Shown in pieces: positions 35,565-35,732 of a stretch of DNA of 35,732 nt. The stretch covers positions 1-35,732 of the forward strand of contig JAMCZP010000017.1 of assembly GCA_023485185.1 (NCBI GenBank). The letters are read 5' to 3'. A program made the position numbers and the translations under genes. Position 1 is the first letter of the stretch; each line of letters begins with the position of its first letter. This stretch comes from Gammaproteobacteria bacterium (GTDB lineage Bacteria > Pseudomonadota > Gammaproteobacteria > Pseudomonadales > Halomonadaceae). The notes beneath the pieces were generated by a model. That model was given only the letters and a program-made list of their open reading frames with translations. It was not told where the DNA came from and made no database searches.

Positions 35565-35732
35565 TTACCCCCGCCGCTTCTGCTGACGCTCGCGGTTATT
35601 GGCTTTGGCGCGGTCGCTTTTGCGAAGCATCACCCAGGTAGCGCCTAGCCCCCCTTCTGAAGGCTGTGCGGATACGTACGCCTGCACTTGCTCAAACTGG
35701 CTGAGCCACTTGGCAAGATACGAGCGCAGCAC
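35565..35732 (-). CDS. Smr-domain protein, C-terminal end (5' part outside window)
   Basis: The last 55 codons, ending TAA at 35565-35567. The visible end reads SYLAKWLSQFEQVQAYVSAQ, then EGGLGATWVMLRK, and a basic tail. This matches the C-terminus of Smr (MutS2 C-terminal type) domain proteins such as SmrA, where a final helix is followed by GGxGAxxVLL. Smr domains have nuclease or nucleic-acid-binding activity. The N-terminal part is outside the window, so SmrA versus SmrB cannot be settled. It is transcribed toward hipB, about 180 bases upstream of it. Confidence 0.72.
   Translation of the reverse strand: MLRSYLAKWLSQFEQVQAYVSAQPSEGGLGATWVMLRKSDRAKANNRERQQKRRG

Overview
The window looks like a chromosomal segment of a halophilic gammaproteobacterium close to Halomonas. 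The main support is a complete ectoine operon (ectA-ectB-ectC). Further support comes from the tamA-tamB pair, an assimilatory cysI plus DUF934 pair, and moderate G+C. Genus is inferred from gene content and protein character only; no rRNA or tRNA gene is visible. Most of the window is core metabolism, with one clear accessory insert (hipBA) and one unusual regulatory or recombination module (integrase plus KfrA-like protein).

Layout. 1-1306 (minus): ubiG and the start of a HAD phosphatase, best read as mupP. 1479-4496 (plus): galU, a UDP-glucose dehydrogenase-like gene that has lost its catalytic cysteine, and a membrane-anchored coiled-coil protein. 4623-11712 (plus): tamA, tamB, msrA and a cytochrome c'-like gene, closely spaced or overlapping. 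11739-12386 (minus): beta-carbonic anhydrase. 12559-13941: glutathione reductase. 14045-16706: ectoine operon with a good sigma70-type promoter, an unusual repeat between ectA and ectB, and a terminator. 16729-17265 (minus): DUF3833 lipoprotein. 17490-20868: a lipoprotein zinc/aspartyl-type protease, an inactive-transglutaminase 7TM protein and an ATP-grasp glutamate-ligase-like protein, a predicted peptide-ligation system. 20942-22254: zur, hisI, yidD. 22299-22718 (minus): sufE. 22758-25228: tyrosine recombinase and KfrA-like coiled-coil DNA-binding protein, divergent across three perfect palindromes. 25304-25927 (minus): nfuA. 26242-31266: metH and a MATE exporter. 31445-33644: cysI and DUF934. 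33743-35382 (minus): hipB-hipA toxin-antitoxin. 35565-35732 (minus): end of an Smr-domain gene.

How the genes work together. Several genes serve osmotic and envelope physiology: ectABC makes the compatible solute ectoine, TamAB handles outer-membrane assembly and lipid transport, and GalU supplies UDP-glucose. Others serve redox and sulfur metabolism: msrA, gor, cysI with DUF934, metH, sufE and nfuA. The items that most deserve a second look are the pseudo-dehydrogenase beside galU, the palindrome cluster between the recombinase and the KfrA-like gene, the amidoligase cluster beside the ectoine operon, the zur-linked hisI, and the 14-bp tandem repeats inside the ect operon.
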